Source: Streptomyces sp. NBC_01754
GTDB taxonomy: Bacteria > Actinomycetota > Actinomycetes > Streptomycetales > Streptomycetaceae
Direction: 5' to 3'
Assembly (NCBI RefSeq): GCF_035918015.1
Contig: NZ_CP109132.1
Coordinates: forward strand, 4,960,001 to 5,024,000
DNA length: 64,000 nt
Shown here: piece by piece, positions 10,247 to 18,250 of the stretch
Layout: every line of letters starts with the position of its first letter
Numbering within the stretch: the stretch's first letter is position 1
Notes under the pieces: generated by a model
What the model was told of the DNA's origin: nothing
What the model saw: only the letters and a program-made list of their open reading frames with translations
The model's database searches: none
Position numbers and translations under genes: made by a program

Positions 10247-11335
10247 GTGTCGCTCACGATCGGAATCGTCGGCCTGCCGAATGTCGGCAAGTCGACCCTT
10301 TTCAACGCCCTGACCAAGAACGACGTACTGGCGGCCAACTACCCGTTCGCCACGATCGAGCCGAACGTCGGCGTGGTCGGCGTCCCGGACCCGCGCTTGG
10401 ACAAGCTCGCCGGGATCTTCGGCTCGCAGCGGATCCTCCCGGCCACGGTCGACTTCGTCGACATCGCCGGCATCGTGCGCGGTGCGAGCGAGGGCGAGGG
10501 CCTGGGCAACAAGTTCCTGGCGAACATCCGCGAATCGGACGCGATCTGCCAGGTCATCCGCGCCTTCAAGGACGAGAACGTCGTCCACGTCGACGGCAAG
10601 GTCTCGCCCAAGGACGACATCGAGACCATCAACACCGAGCTGATCCTCGCCGACCTCCAGTCCGTCGAGAAGGCCGTCCCGCGCCTCACGAAGGAGGCCC
10701 GCCTCCAGAAGGACAAGGTGGCGGTGCTCGCCGCGGTCGAGGAGGCCCAGAAGATCCTCGAGGCGGGCGACACCCTGTTCTCCCGGGGCATCACCGCCGG
10801 CACGGAGACGGGCCGCCTCCTGCACGAGCTGCACCTGCTCACCACGAAGCCGTTCCTGTACGTGTTCAACGTCGACGAGGACGAACTGGTCGACGAGGAC
10901 TTCAAGAACGAGCAGCGCGCCCTGGTCGCCCCGGCCGAGGCCATCTTCCTCAACGCCAAGATCGAGTCCGAGCTGATCGAACTGGACGACGACGAGGCCC
11001 TCGAACTCCTCCAGTCCATGGGCCAGGAAGAGCCGGGCCTGGCCACCCTCGGCCGCGTCGGCTTCACCACCCTGGGCCTTCAGACCTACCTCACGGCAGG
11101 CCCGAAGGAGGCCCGCGCCTGGACGATCAAGAAGGGTGCCACGGCCCCGGAGGCGGCCGGTGTGATCCACACCGACTTCCAGAAGGGCTTCATCAAGGCG
11201 GAGGTCATCTCCTTCGAGGACCTGGTCGAGACGGGCTCGGTCGCCGAGGCCCGCGCCAAGGGCAAGGCCCGGATGGAGGGCAAGGACTACGTGATGCAGG
11301 ACGGGGACGTGGTGGAGTTCCGCTTCAACGTCTAA
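10247..11335 (+). CDS. ychF: Redox-regulated ATPase/GTPase YchF (Obg family)
   Basis: A 362-residue YchF/OLA1 protein. The P-loop GLPNVGKST lies at 9-17, followed by the switch region ANYPFATIEPNVG and DFVDIAGIVRGASEGEGLGNKFLANIRE. The G4 position reads NVDEDEL instead of NKxD, the known reason YchF prefers ATP. The C-terminal TGS domain ends in VVEFRFNV. The GTG start has an upstream AGGAAG. The last 15 bp of coding sequence are the left attachment site of the mobile element that follows; the final valine codon's third base and the stop (GTC TAA) come from the element, and the lost native end (GTG TAG) is at the right junction. Confidence 0.97.
   Translation: MSLTIGIVGLPNVGKSTLFNALTKNDVLAANYPFATIEPNVGVVGVPDPRLDKLAGIFGSQRILPATVDFVDIAGIVRGASEGEGLGNKFLANIRESDAICQVIRAFKDENVVHVDGKVSPKDDIETINTELILADLQSVEKAVPRLTKEARLQKDKVAVLAAVEEAQKILEAGDTLFSRGITAGTETGRLLHELHLLTTKPFLYVFNVDEDELVDEDFKNEQRALVAPAEAIFLNAKIESELIELDDDEALELLQSMGQEEPGLATLGRVGFTTLGLQTYLTAGPKEARAWTIKKGATAPEAAGVIHTDFQKGFIKAEVISFEDLVETGSVAEARAKGKARMEGKDYVMQDGDVVEFRFNV
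11317..11331 (+). other. attL core (15-bp direct repeat in ychF)
   Basis: gttccgcttcaacgt, identical to 25018-25032. It covers codons for FRFN and two bases of the last valine codon of ychF. The element adds C and TAA to finish the gene. Confidence 0.93.
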
Positions 11336-11355
11336 TACGTTCGGCGAAAGGCCGT

Positions 11356-11372
11356 CTGACCTGCGGCGGAGC
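11356..11372 (+). repeat. Left subterminal inverted repeat of the element
   Basis: ctgacctgcggcggagc is the exact reverse complement of 24986-25002. It lies 24 bp inside the left core. A matching pair at both ends is the pattern of arm-type binding sites for integrase or excisionase. An overlapping hairpin-like pair (aaaggccg at 11348 and cggccttt at 11381) may also terminate ychF. Confidence 0.8.
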
Positions 11373-11443
11373 GGGTTGGGCGGCCTTTGCGGTCCGCACG
11401 GAGTCCGCAGCGTGCTGGATGGGTCCGGCACGCGGGGGAGCGG

Positions 11444-12562
11444 CTACGCCGCTTCGTCGACCTGTGGCTGGGTCTCGGCGGACTGGTCCGCGTACGCCTT
11501 GTCGACGGCGGCCCGGGTCCGCTCTTCGGAGTCGGGCCAAAGGTGGGTGTAGATGTTCAGCGTCATGGCCGCGTTGGTGTGGCCGAGGCGCTCGGAGACC
11601 GTCTTCACGGACTCGCCGTGCTTGATCAGCAGGCTGGCGTAGTGGTGCCGGAGGGCGTGGGGTCCGGTGCCCTTCGGTATGCCGGCCTTCGCACAGGCGG
11701 GCCGCCAGGACCCGTCCATGAAGTGCGTGTAGACCACGGGCCCGCCTTGCGGTGCCGTGAAGATCCAGCTCTCGGGCCCATCGGCGGGGAAGTCCCGCAG
11801 GTGGGCCTTCATCGCATCCACCGCTATGCGGGGGAGCGGGACCGTGCGGTGCGAGCGAGCGGTCTTGGGCGGGCAGACGTACACGCCGTGCTTGGCGGTC
11901 TGCTGGATCTGCTGCTCGACCGAGACGGTGGCATGCAGCAGGTCCACGTGCCGAAGCTGGAGGCCGAAGAGCTCGCCAGGGCGGAGCCCCGTGCATGCGC
12001 CCAGCAGGGCCAGGCCCTTGTAGCGGCCGGGTATCTCCTCGGCCAGCGTCCGCACCTGCTCGACGGCCAGGGGTACGACCTTTTTCCTCGGGACTGAGGG
12101 CAGCTTCGCGTCGGTGCAGGGGTTGTGCGGAATCATGCGGTCGCGGACTGCTGCCCGGAAGACGGCGTTGACCGTGTTGAAGACGGTGCGGGAGGTGCTC
12201 GCGGCGAGCTTGTGGGTGGTCGTCAGGCTGGTGATCCAGCTCTGAACGTCACCGGGCTTGATCGCGCCGAGTGCCCGCTTCTCCCAGACGGGGTAGGCGT
12301 AGCAACGTAGGTGCTGGGCTACGGCCTTGGCCGTCGACGGCCGGTGCGGCTGGCTGGCCCGCCACTCCTCCGCGTACTCCTTGAAGGGCTTCTTCGCCGA
12401 GCGCGGGTCGACGTACTGCCCGGTGACCACACTGGTCGTGACCTCGTCGAGCCAGCGCTGGGCGTCGATCTTGCGGTCGAAGTGGCGGGCGTGTTCCTTG
12501 CCGTCGAGGTCGCGGTAGCGGGCACGCCATTTGCCGTTGGGTCGCTTCTGGATGTTCGCCAA
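11444..12562 (-). CDS. int: Tyrosine-type site-specific integrase
   Basis: A 372-residue phage-type integrase. The N-terminal AP2-like arm-binding domain (about 1-60, KRPNGKWRARYRDLDGKEH) is followed by a SAM-like core-binding domain (60-150) and the catalytic domain. Catalytic residues are in place: Arg194 (TGLRPGEL), His302/Arg305 (HALRHHYAS), His328 (RLGHTN) and the nucleophile Tyr338 (NIYTHLW). The start is TTG with GGAGAAGCCAC upstream, which would keep expression low. It lies 24 bp after the XRE gene in the same transcript and about 110 bp from the left core, the usual place for an integrase acting on its own site. Confidence 0.96.
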   Translation of the reverse strand: MANIQKRPNGKWRARYRDLDGKEHARHFDRKIDAQRWLDEVTTSVVTGQYVDPRSAKKPFKEYAEEWRASQPHRPSTAKAVAQHLRCYAYPVWEKRALGAIKPGDVQSWITSLTTTHKLAASTSRTVFNTVNAVFRAAVRDRMIPHNPCTDAKLPSVPRKKVVPLAVEQVRTLAEEIPGRYKGLALLGACTGLRPGELFGLQLRHVDLLHATVSVEQQIQQTAKHGVYVCPPKTARSHRTVPLPRIAVDAMKAHLRDFPADGPESWIFTAPQGGPVVYTHFMDGSWRPACAKAGIPKGTGPHALRHHYASLLIKHGESVKTVSERLGHTNAAMTLNIYTHLWPDSEERTRAAVDKAYADQSAETQPQVDEAA

Positions 12563-12586
12563 GTGGCTTCTCCTTCGTGCTGGTTG

Positions 12587-13087
12587 TCAGTAGTGGCCGC
12601 CGTCCTCGATATCGCTGGTGAGAGTGCGAGCGTCCCGCTCGTCGCCCATGAGGCGGAGGCACTGCTCGTTGATCGCGCGTGAGCTGTCGGGGTGTGCCTT
12701 GATGTGGTCGGCGACGGCGACCACGGCGCGGTGCAGGCGGTCGCGGGCGTCGCGAGTTTCGTAGAACGCTTCGACGGCTTCCTGGACGAGTCGTCGGCTG
12801 TCGATGTCGAGCCCTTCCAAGGGCGGTGACATGAGCTCTTCGAGGGGCAGTTCGAAGACGCGGGAGAAGGCGAGCACCTCATCGAGGTTGATCCGACGGC
12901 GGGGTGAGCCGTTCTCAATGCGCCACACGGCCGTCTGGTTCATCTTCACGCCCGCTCTGGTCACCCGTTCGGCCAGCTCGGTCGTGCTCCACCCTCTGAC
13001 CTCGCGCTCCAGGGCCACGCGGCCCGCCACGTTGCCTTCGCTGTAGAGCAGCGGCACCTCGCCACCCTCGGGCTTCTCGCTTGCCAT
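12587..13087 (-). CDS. XRE-family helix-turn-helix regulator of the element
   Basis: A 166-residue DNA-binding protein. The HTH lies about residues 20-75: GRVALEREVRGWSTTELAERV, then TRAGVKMNQTAVWRIENGSPRRRINLDEV. The rest is helical without a known domain. The ATG at 13087 is chosen because GATGGAGGTTCG precedes it; an in-frame start 10 codons upstream lacks this. It is divergent from the excisionase and cotranscribed with int, so it probably controls the choice between integration and excision. The intervening 120 bp hold an inverted repeat that may be its operator. Confidence 0.9.
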   Translation of the reverse strand: MASEKPEGGEVPLLYSEGNVAGRVALEREVRGWSTTELAERVTRAGVKMNQTAVWRIENGSPRRRINLDEVLAFSRVFELPLEELMSPPLEGLDIDSRRLVQEAVEAFYETRDARDRLHRAVVAVADHIKAHPDSSRAINEQCLRLMGDERDARTLTSDIEDGGHY

Positions 13088-13138
13088 CGAACCTCCATCG
13101 CGACCGTCGCTATCCAAATTGAAACATGAGCTTCCCGG

Positions 13139-13198
13139 TTTGGCTAACCGCCGATCATGAGGTACTGATTATGCAGATCGAATCACTACTTAGCCAAA
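13139..13198. promoter_or_regulatory. Inverted repeat between regulator and excisionase (operator candidate)
   Basis: TTTGGCTAA at 13139-13147 and its exact complement TTAGCCAAA at 13190-13198, 42 bp apart, in an AT-rich divergent promoter region. A related half site, ATCCAAAT, lies at 13112-13119. The spacing suits two dimers of the XRE regulator or looping. The rightmost half covers the area just upstream of the excisionase start. Confidence 0.6.
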
Positions 13199-13207
13199 TG
13201 GGAACGC

Positions 13208-13402
13208 ATGCGATACCTGACCACCGCCGAGGTAGCCGAGCGCTACCGCACCGCCGAGAGCACCGTCCGTTACTGGCGCCATCTGGAGAAGGGACCGCGC
13301 GGCATCAAGATCGGAAAGCGGGTGCTTTACCCCGAGGCCGAACTGCTGCGCTACGAGCGCGCGCTGATCGACGGCGGAGAGGGCTGGGGTCTGGCCTCAT
13401 GA
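13208..13402 (+). CDS. Excisionase / AlpA-MerR-like HTH protein
   Basis: A 64-residue winged-helix protein: YLTTAEVAERYRTAESTVRYWRHL (3-26) and GIKIGKRVLYPEAELLRYE (31-49) form the helix-turn-helix and wing of the helix_turn_helix_17 (excisionase) family. Such proteins bend the att DNA and direct the integrase towards excision, and may also act as transcription factors. It is divergent from the XRE-int pair and leads the rightward module. Confidence 0.92.
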   Translation: MRYLTTAEVAERYRTAESTVRYWRHLEKGPRGIKIGKRVLYPEAELLRYERALIDGGEGWGLAS

Positions 13403-13429
13403 GTCACCGGCAGGTCCAGACACAGCAAA

Positions 13430-13457
13430 GGCCCCCGGCGCGCCAACGCCGAGGGCC
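13430..13457 (+). terminator. Hairpin after excisionase
   Basis: ggcccccggcg and cgccgagggcc form an 11-bp stem with one mismatch around a 6-nt loop (cgccaa), 28 bp after the excisionase stop. Likely weak terminator. Confidence 0.6.
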
Positions 13458-13500
13458 GGAGATTCCCCTGCACGTCGCCCATCCCTGAACGAACGAATCC

Positions 13501-13535
13501 GTGGGGGGCGAGACCTTGCCCGTCTCGCCCCCCAC
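13501..13535 (+). terminator. Strong hairpin just before the DUF3631 gene
   Basis: Perfect 14-bp stem (gtggggggcgagac at 13501-13514, complement at 13522-13535) with a cttgccc loop. It ends 15 bp before the ATG of the next gene and leaves only GAGAGGAACGTCT as ribosome site. It may end the excisionase transcript or act as an attenuator of the transfer module. Confidence 0.7.
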
Positions 13536-13550
13536 CCGAGAGGAACGTCT

Positions 13551-15014
13551 ATGAAGGACCCTACGTCCCCCGCCACCTCGCACACATCCGGTGTCGTTTG
13601 GCCGCCCACTGCGGTTCCGGGCCAGGGCCTGCCTTGGGACCGGGAGGAGCGAACGGAACAGCAACGCAACACCGCAGGCGCCACCGCCGACGCCTCAACC
13701 GGCGTTCCGAATCGGAACGCGCTGGATACGCACTCTGCAGGGACCAGCACCCCGGCCACCGTGCTCGACAACACATACGATGCCGCTCCCGACGGACCAG
13801 AGGCCCAGGACGGTGGCGCGACGGCAGGTGCAGGTACCGCGCTTCTGGACGACCTCCGCACGGCAATCGGGCGGTACGTCGTTCTACCGAGCGACGAGGC
13901 CCTGACCGCCGTCACTCTCTGGGTCGCGGCCTCCCACATCCAGCCCGGCCTCCAGCACGCGCCACGGCTGGCGGTGGTCGGGCCGACCAAGGGGTGCGGC
14001 AAGTCCCGCCTCCTGGACGTTCTCTACGAGACCGTGCACCAGCCGATGATGACGGTGAACACCTCCCCCGCCGTCGTCTTCCGCGTCATCGGCAAGAACC
14101 CGCCGACGCTGCTGGTGGACGAGGCCGACACTATTTTCGGCCCCAAGGCGGGCGACAAGGAGGACCTGCGCGGCCTGCTGAACGCCGGGCACCAGCGCAA
14201 CCGGCCGGCTTGGCGGATCTCCGGGCCGGAGCACAAGCCGACCGCGTTCCCCACCTTCGCGATGGCCGCGTTGGCCGGTATCGGCGATCTGCCGGACACG
14301 ATCATGGACCGCGCGATCGTGATCCGCATGCAGAAGCGGAAGCCGGGCGAGCGGATCACCCCGTTCCGCTCGCGGTATTCAGTACCGGAACTGCACGCAC
14401 TGCGCGACCGGCTGGCCGACTGGCTGGTCCCCTTGCGCGGCACCGTCGCGGGCTCGGTGCCGAAAATGCCCGTCGAAGACCGCGCGGCTGACACGTGGGA
14501 GCCGCTGGTCATCGTCGCCGATCTCGCCGGTGGGCACTGGCCCGCGCGGGCACGTGTTGCCTGCCTGGCGATGACGCGCAGCGAGGTGGTCCAGGACGAG
14601 CAGACAACGCTGAAGACGCGACTGCTGCGTGACGTCCGCCGTGTCTTCGAGCAGGAGGGCGGCCGGGAGGCTCTGCGCAGCCAGGACCTGCTCGCCGTCC
14701 TCATCCAGGACGCCGAGGCTCCGTGGGCGGAGTACGGCACGAAGGGGCTCAACGCCTACCACCTGGCGAATCTGCTGCGCGACTTCGGCATTAGCCCGGC
14801 CAACTGCCGTTTCGAGAACGGCAGGCAGGCCAAGGCGTACGCCCGTAACCAGTTCGTGGATGCCTGGGCCCGCTACTGCCCTGACCCCGCCGCATCTGTA
14901 CGCACCGCCGGGGTCCCGGCACGTCCGACCCGGGGCAGGCCGCCCGCCCCTCCGTCCGGGACGCTGCCCACCGGCCCGCCGGGAGGGCCCGCAGGCCCCA
15001 GGCCCACTCGCTGA
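13551..15014 (+). CDS. DUF3631-domain P-loop ATPase (plasmid/ICE type)
   Basis: A 487-residue protein. Residues 1-95 are disordered. The ATPase core has a Walker A motif GPTKGCGKS (144-152) and a Walker B motif TLLVDEAD (186-193), then sensor-like MAALAGIGDLPDTIMDRAIVIRM. The C-terminal half (about 250-455) is the DUF3631 domain, ending in a Pro/Gly-rich tail. Such proteins are common on Streptomyces plasmids and integrative elements, where they resemble the helicase part of replication primases. A role in element replication or DNA processing is inferred; no primase motif is present. Confidence 0.88.
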   Translation: MKDPTSPATSHTSGVVWPPTAVPGQGLPWDREERTEQQRNTAGATADASTGVPNRNALDTHSAGTSTPATVLDNTYDAAPDGPEAQDGGATAGAGTALLDDLRTAIGRYVVLPSDEALTAVTLWVAASHIQPGLQHAPRLAVVGPTKGCGKSRLLDVLYETVHQPMMTVNTSPAVVFRVIGKNPPTLLVDEADTIFGPKAGDKEDLRGLLNAGHQRNRPAWRISGPEHKPTAFPTFAMAALAGIGDLPDTIMDRAIVIRMQKRKPGERITPFRSRYSVPELHALRDRLADWLVPLRGTVAGSVPKMPVEDRAADTWEPLVIVADLAGGHWPARARVACLAMTRSEVVQDEQTTLKTRLLRDVRRVFEQEGGREALRSQDLLAVLIQDAEAPWAEYGTKGLNAYHLANLLRDFGISPANCRFENGRQAKAYARNQFVDAWARYCPDPAASVRTAGVPARPTRGRPPAPPSGTLPTGPPGGPAGPRPTR

Positions 15015-15191
15015 CACCAGGCCGCATCAATCCGTCGCATCCGTCCCCGCGCAGGTCAGCGCGGGGACGGATCTCCTCGCCGTTACGGATCACTCCGTAC
15101 CTGCGGCCCTCTCCGTACCTGTGCTGACCAGCCATGCGACGGATGGGACGGACGCGACGCCCCCCACCCACACGACTGACGGAGCACCACA
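15015..15191 (+). other. Repeat-rich region, candidate oriT
   Basis: The 177 bp before mobC hold a perfect 14-bp hairpin (atccgtccccgcgc at 15039-15052, loop aggtca, complement at 15059-15072), an 11-bp inverted repeat atccgtcgcat (15030-15040, complement 15134-15144) and an 11-bp direct repeat ctccgtacctg (15093-15103 and 15111-15121). Such hairpins and iterons next to a mobC-relaxase pair are typical of a transfer origin. No nick site can be assigned. Confidence 0.6.
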
Positions 15192-15896
15192 GTGTCCGAA
15201 TCGAAGGACGACAACACCACCTCCTGCCGCCGCAGGAAGCTGTTCAGGCTCCCCCGACGAACAGCAGCAAGCTGGAGCGAACGAGCCTCTAACGAGGCTT
15301 CGTCCGCGCTTGCCCCCGCCCCAGGGGTGGCGGAGGACGAGGCCGAGCGCCAGGGGGCGCCCGAGCCGGAGCAGGGGGTGGCTGAGGACTCTGGCCAGCC
15401 TGCCGCCGCCTCCATCCCTCCCGGCACGCCGGCTACGGCAGCGTTGCCCGTCGAGCAGCCCTCCTGGCGAGATCTCGACGCCCCCGCCCTGCCCGCGCAG
15501 ATGAACCGCAAGCGCACCGTCGAGAGGCGCGACCAGGAGAAGACCATCCGCTTCACGCCCAGCGCGGTTGAGGAGATCAGCGTCGCCGCTCAGCAGTGTG
15601 GTCAGAGGTTCGCCGGATTCGTCGGGGACGCGGCCCTGGCCGTCGCACGGGGCACAGCAGGGATGCTCGGCAGCCCTGAGGACGATCCTCTGCGCCCGCT
15701 GATCGAGGCCGTCGAGGCGCACACGGTCGCGCTCAACCGCATCGGCAGCAACCTCAACCAGATCACCGCAGCCATCAACCGAGGGACCGTGCCCGAGCGA
15801 GCGGAAGCGGTCCTCGACCGCGTCGAGCAAGCGGCACACAACAGCTACCACCTCATCGACCAGCTGCTCGCGGAAGGCGTACCTCATGGTTCCTGA
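15192..15896 (+). CDS. mobC: MobC-like relaxosome accessory protein
   Basis: A 234-residue protein. The first 95 residues are low-complexity Ala/Pro/Glu. The conserved part has a basic stretch RKRTVERRDQEKTIRFTPSAVEEI (ribbon-helix-helix-like, about 106-129) and the MobC signature LNRIGSNLNQITAAINRG (about 181-198). MobC proteins help open DNA at oriT and load the relaxase. The GTG start has an upstream GGAG. The last 11 bp overlap the relaxase gene, which implies coupled translation. Confidence 0.9.
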   Translation: MSESKDDNTTSCRRRKLFRLPRRTAASWSERASNEASSALAPAPGVAEDEAERQGAPEPEQGVAEDSGQPAAASIPPGTPATAALPVEQPSWRDLDAPALPAQMNRKRTVERRDQEKTIRFTPSAVEEISVAAQQCGQRFAGFVGDAALAVARGTAGMLGSPEDDPLRPLIEAVEAHTVALNRIGSNLNQITAAINRGTVPERAEAVLDRVEQAAHNSYHLIDQLLAEGVPHGS

Positions 15897-17583
15897 CGTC
15901 TCCACCGGCTCCGACAGCCGCGGACTGATCGCCTACCTCTTCGGCCCCGGCCGCCGCGACGAGCACACCAACCCCCACATCGTCGCCGCCTGGGACATGG
16001 CCGGCGCTCCCGACCCCGGCCGCGACCCGGCAGCCACCTACACCCAGCTCGCCAAACGACTCGACCACCACGTCGACCTCCGCACCCGCGAGCTCGGCGG
16101 CAAGAAGCCACCGCAGCACGTCTGGCACTGCCCGGTCCGCACCGCCCCCGGCGACCGCTACCTCACCGACAACGAGTGGGCCGAGGTCGCCCGCCGCGTC
16201 GTGCACGCCACGGGCATCGCCCCCGAAGGCGACGAGAGGGCATGCCGATGGATCGCGGTCCGCCATGCTGACGACCACATCCACATCATGGCCACCACCG
16301 TCCGCGCCGACGGACGCCACCCCCGCACCCACCAGGACGGCCGACGCGCCCAGGCCGAGTGCCGTCGGATCGAGGCCGAGTTCGGCCTGCGCCGCCTGAA
16401 GTCCGGCGACCTCACCGCGCCTCGCACCCCCACCGGTGCCGAGCGCGCCAAGGCCGAGCGCCAGGGCCAGTCGGTGACGGCACGGCAGTGGTTGCGCGAG
16501 CGGGCGTACGCGGTCGCCGCCGCCGTGCACACCGAGGCTGACTACTTCACCGTGCTGCAGTCCCTCGGCATCAAGGTCAAAACGCGCCTCGGCCCCGAGA
16601 GCGGCGACGTGATCGGCTACAGCCTCGCCGCACCCGGCGACACCAACAGCGCCGGCGACCCCGTCTGGTACGGCGGCTCGAAACTCGCGCCCGACATCTC
16701 GATCAACCGCCTCCGCGAACGCCTCCCCGACCAGGAGATAGCTGACCGCCCCCGATTCCCGGCGGATCCCGCGGAGCCGTGGCAGCACACCATCGCCGCG
16801 ATACAGATGGCGCACACCGCCCTCGACTCCGACGACGATGCCGCCGCCCAAGGTCACCTCGCCGCCTTCGGTGACGCCCTCTACAACATCGCCAGCGCCA
16901 CACCCGGCCCCCACCGCGCAGAGCTCCGCGCAGCCGCCTCGGCCTACAACCGCGCCCGCCGATCCGCCACCCGCGCCGACCACCAAGCAGCCCACGCCCT
17001 ACGCCAAGCCGCCAAGGAACTCGCCTACGCCTCCAACGAACCCGGCGGACTCGCCATCGCCCTGCTCTTCGCCACCGTCCACCTGGCCCGCGCCGCCGCC
17101 AAGTGGCACGAACAGCGCGGCCACGAACAACAGGCCGCAGCAGCCGACGAAGCCCTCCGCCACCTCCAGGCCGGCTACCAGCAGGCCGCCACACCCGTCC
17201 TGGCCGACCTGACCCGCCGCGCCCCACGAGCCGAGACCGCCCGCCGCTTCGAACAGGACCTCCGCGCCGCCCTCCCCGACCACGCCGACCACATCATGGC
17301 CGACCCCTCCTGGGCTGCGCTGACCACGACCCTCGCCCGCGCCGAAACCAACGGCCACAACGCCCGCCGCCTCCTGGTCCAGGTGGGCACCGCGCGGGAA
17401 CTCGACAGTGCCGAGCGCCCTGCCGAGGTCCTGAACTGGCGCATCATCGCCCAGCCGAATCGACGGACGCAGGCGGCTCAGAGCCGAAGCACCTTCAGGC
17501 AGGCGTCACTGGTTCCTTCCGCGCAAGACACTTCGGCTGCCCCAGTAGCGAGGAGGGCTGAAGACCGCGGTCGGCGCCGCTGA
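15886..17583 (+). CDS. HUH relaxase / mobilization nuclease
   Basis: A 565-residue relaxase. The metal-binding histidine triad is seen in HADDHIHI (His127, His131, His133), inside RWIAVRHADDHIHIMATTVRADG. An upstream HVWHCPVRTAPGDRYLTDNEW segment (78-98) is also typical of this actinobacterial family. The nick-forming tyrosine is expected near the N-terminus (Tyr17 in GLIAYLFGPGR). The C-terminal half is a long Ala-rich helical region of unknown role. It nicks one strand at oriT and leads it into the recipient. With no TraB/FtsK or type IV coupling gene on the element, transfer must use a helper. Confidence 0.93.
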   Translation: MVPDVSTGSDSRGLIAYLFGPGRRDEHTNPHIVAAWDMAGAPDPGRDPAATYTQLAKRLDHHVDLRTRELGGKKPPQHVWHCPVRTAPGDRYLTDNEWAEVARRVVHATGIAPEGDERACRWIAVRHADDHIHIMATTVRADGRHPRTHQDGRRAQAECRRIEAEFGLRRLKSGDLTAPRTPTGAERAKAERQGQSVTARQWLRERAYAVAAAVHTEADYFTVLQSLGIKVKTRLGPESGDVIGYSLAAPGDTNSAGDPVWYGGSKLAPDISINRLRERLPDQEIADRPRFPADPAEPWQHTIAAIQMAHTALDSDDDAAAQGHLAAFGDALYNIASATPGPHRAELRAAASAYNRARRSATRADHQAAHALRQAAKELAYASNEPGGLAIALLFATVHLARAAAKWHEQRGHEQQAAAADEALRHLQAGYQQAATPVLADLTRRAPRAETARRFEQDLRAALPDHADHIMADPSWAALTTTLARAETNGHNARRLLVQVGTARELDSAERPAEVLNWRIIAQPNRRTQAAQSRSTFRQASLVPSAQDTSAAPVARRAEDRGRRR

Positions 17584-17634
17584 CGCCGACCCGATGTCCT
17601 TGCCGGCCATTGCGACGAGGGCATCGGTTCGGGT

Positions 17635-18168
17635 TCAACGGCAAAGCTTCTCGATGGTGTCATCGAAGTCAGAGAACTCGTGCGCAGCCTGGTCGATGAT
17701 CGCTGCGGCTGGCGCACGGTGGTTTGGAGCAAATCGCTCCGCAACAGCAGCCAGGTCACGATTGACCTGCGGAGCCCGATCGGGCTCGGGCTCATCCGAA
17801 GTAGCGGCCTCCCACGGACCGAAGCCGTCGGCCAGCAGCCACAGGAAGGCACCCATGTCGCGGGCGACGACTCCTGTCTCACCTTCTGAGCCCAGGAAAA
17901 CGACGGGCTGCTGCGCGAGCTCCCTACCCGGCCGAACCAGCCAGAACGCCGCGTAACCGCCGGTGCCGTCTTGGCCGAAGACACGGAACTCGTCCCCGTT
18001 CACCTCGGTGTTGCCCGTCCACGCGCGAAACCAGTCAGTGGTCTCATCGGCAGACAGGAAGCACTCATAGGGCTCGAAGTCGACGCCGTCCTCGCCGATG
18101 CACTCAATCCGAACTGCCATCGCAGCGGCAAGGGCGTCGGGAAACTGGCGATCTTCGTTTGCGGTCAC
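17635..18168 (-). CDS. Probable SUKH (SMI1/KNR4-like) family protein
   Basis: A 177-residue acidic protein. The layout fits the SUKH superfamily: a strand with VNGDEFRVFGQDGTGGYAAFWLV, then QPVVFLGSEGETGVVARDMGAFLWLLADGFGPWEA. SUKH proteins are often immunity proteins against polymorphic toxins, but many stand alone. No toxin gene is adjacent; the neighbour on one side is the relaxase, convergent with it. The assignment is by pattern only and moderately sure. It belongs to the cargo of the element. Confidence 0.72.
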   Translation of the reverse strand: MTANEDRQFPDALAAAMAVRIECIGEDGVDFEPYECFLSADETTDWFRAWTGNTEVNGDEFRVFGQDGTGGYAAFWLVRPGRELAQQPVVFLGSEGETGVVARDMGAFLWLLADGFGPWEAATSDEPEPDRAPQVNRDLAAVAERFAPNHRAPAAAIIDQAAHEFSDFDDTIEKLCR

Positions 18169-18250
18169 GCGAAGAGACTATCGATCGCCTCTTGATGGAC
18201 ACCGCCGCCTACCTCGCCTACACCGCAACCGAGACGAGGTGGACGGCAGG

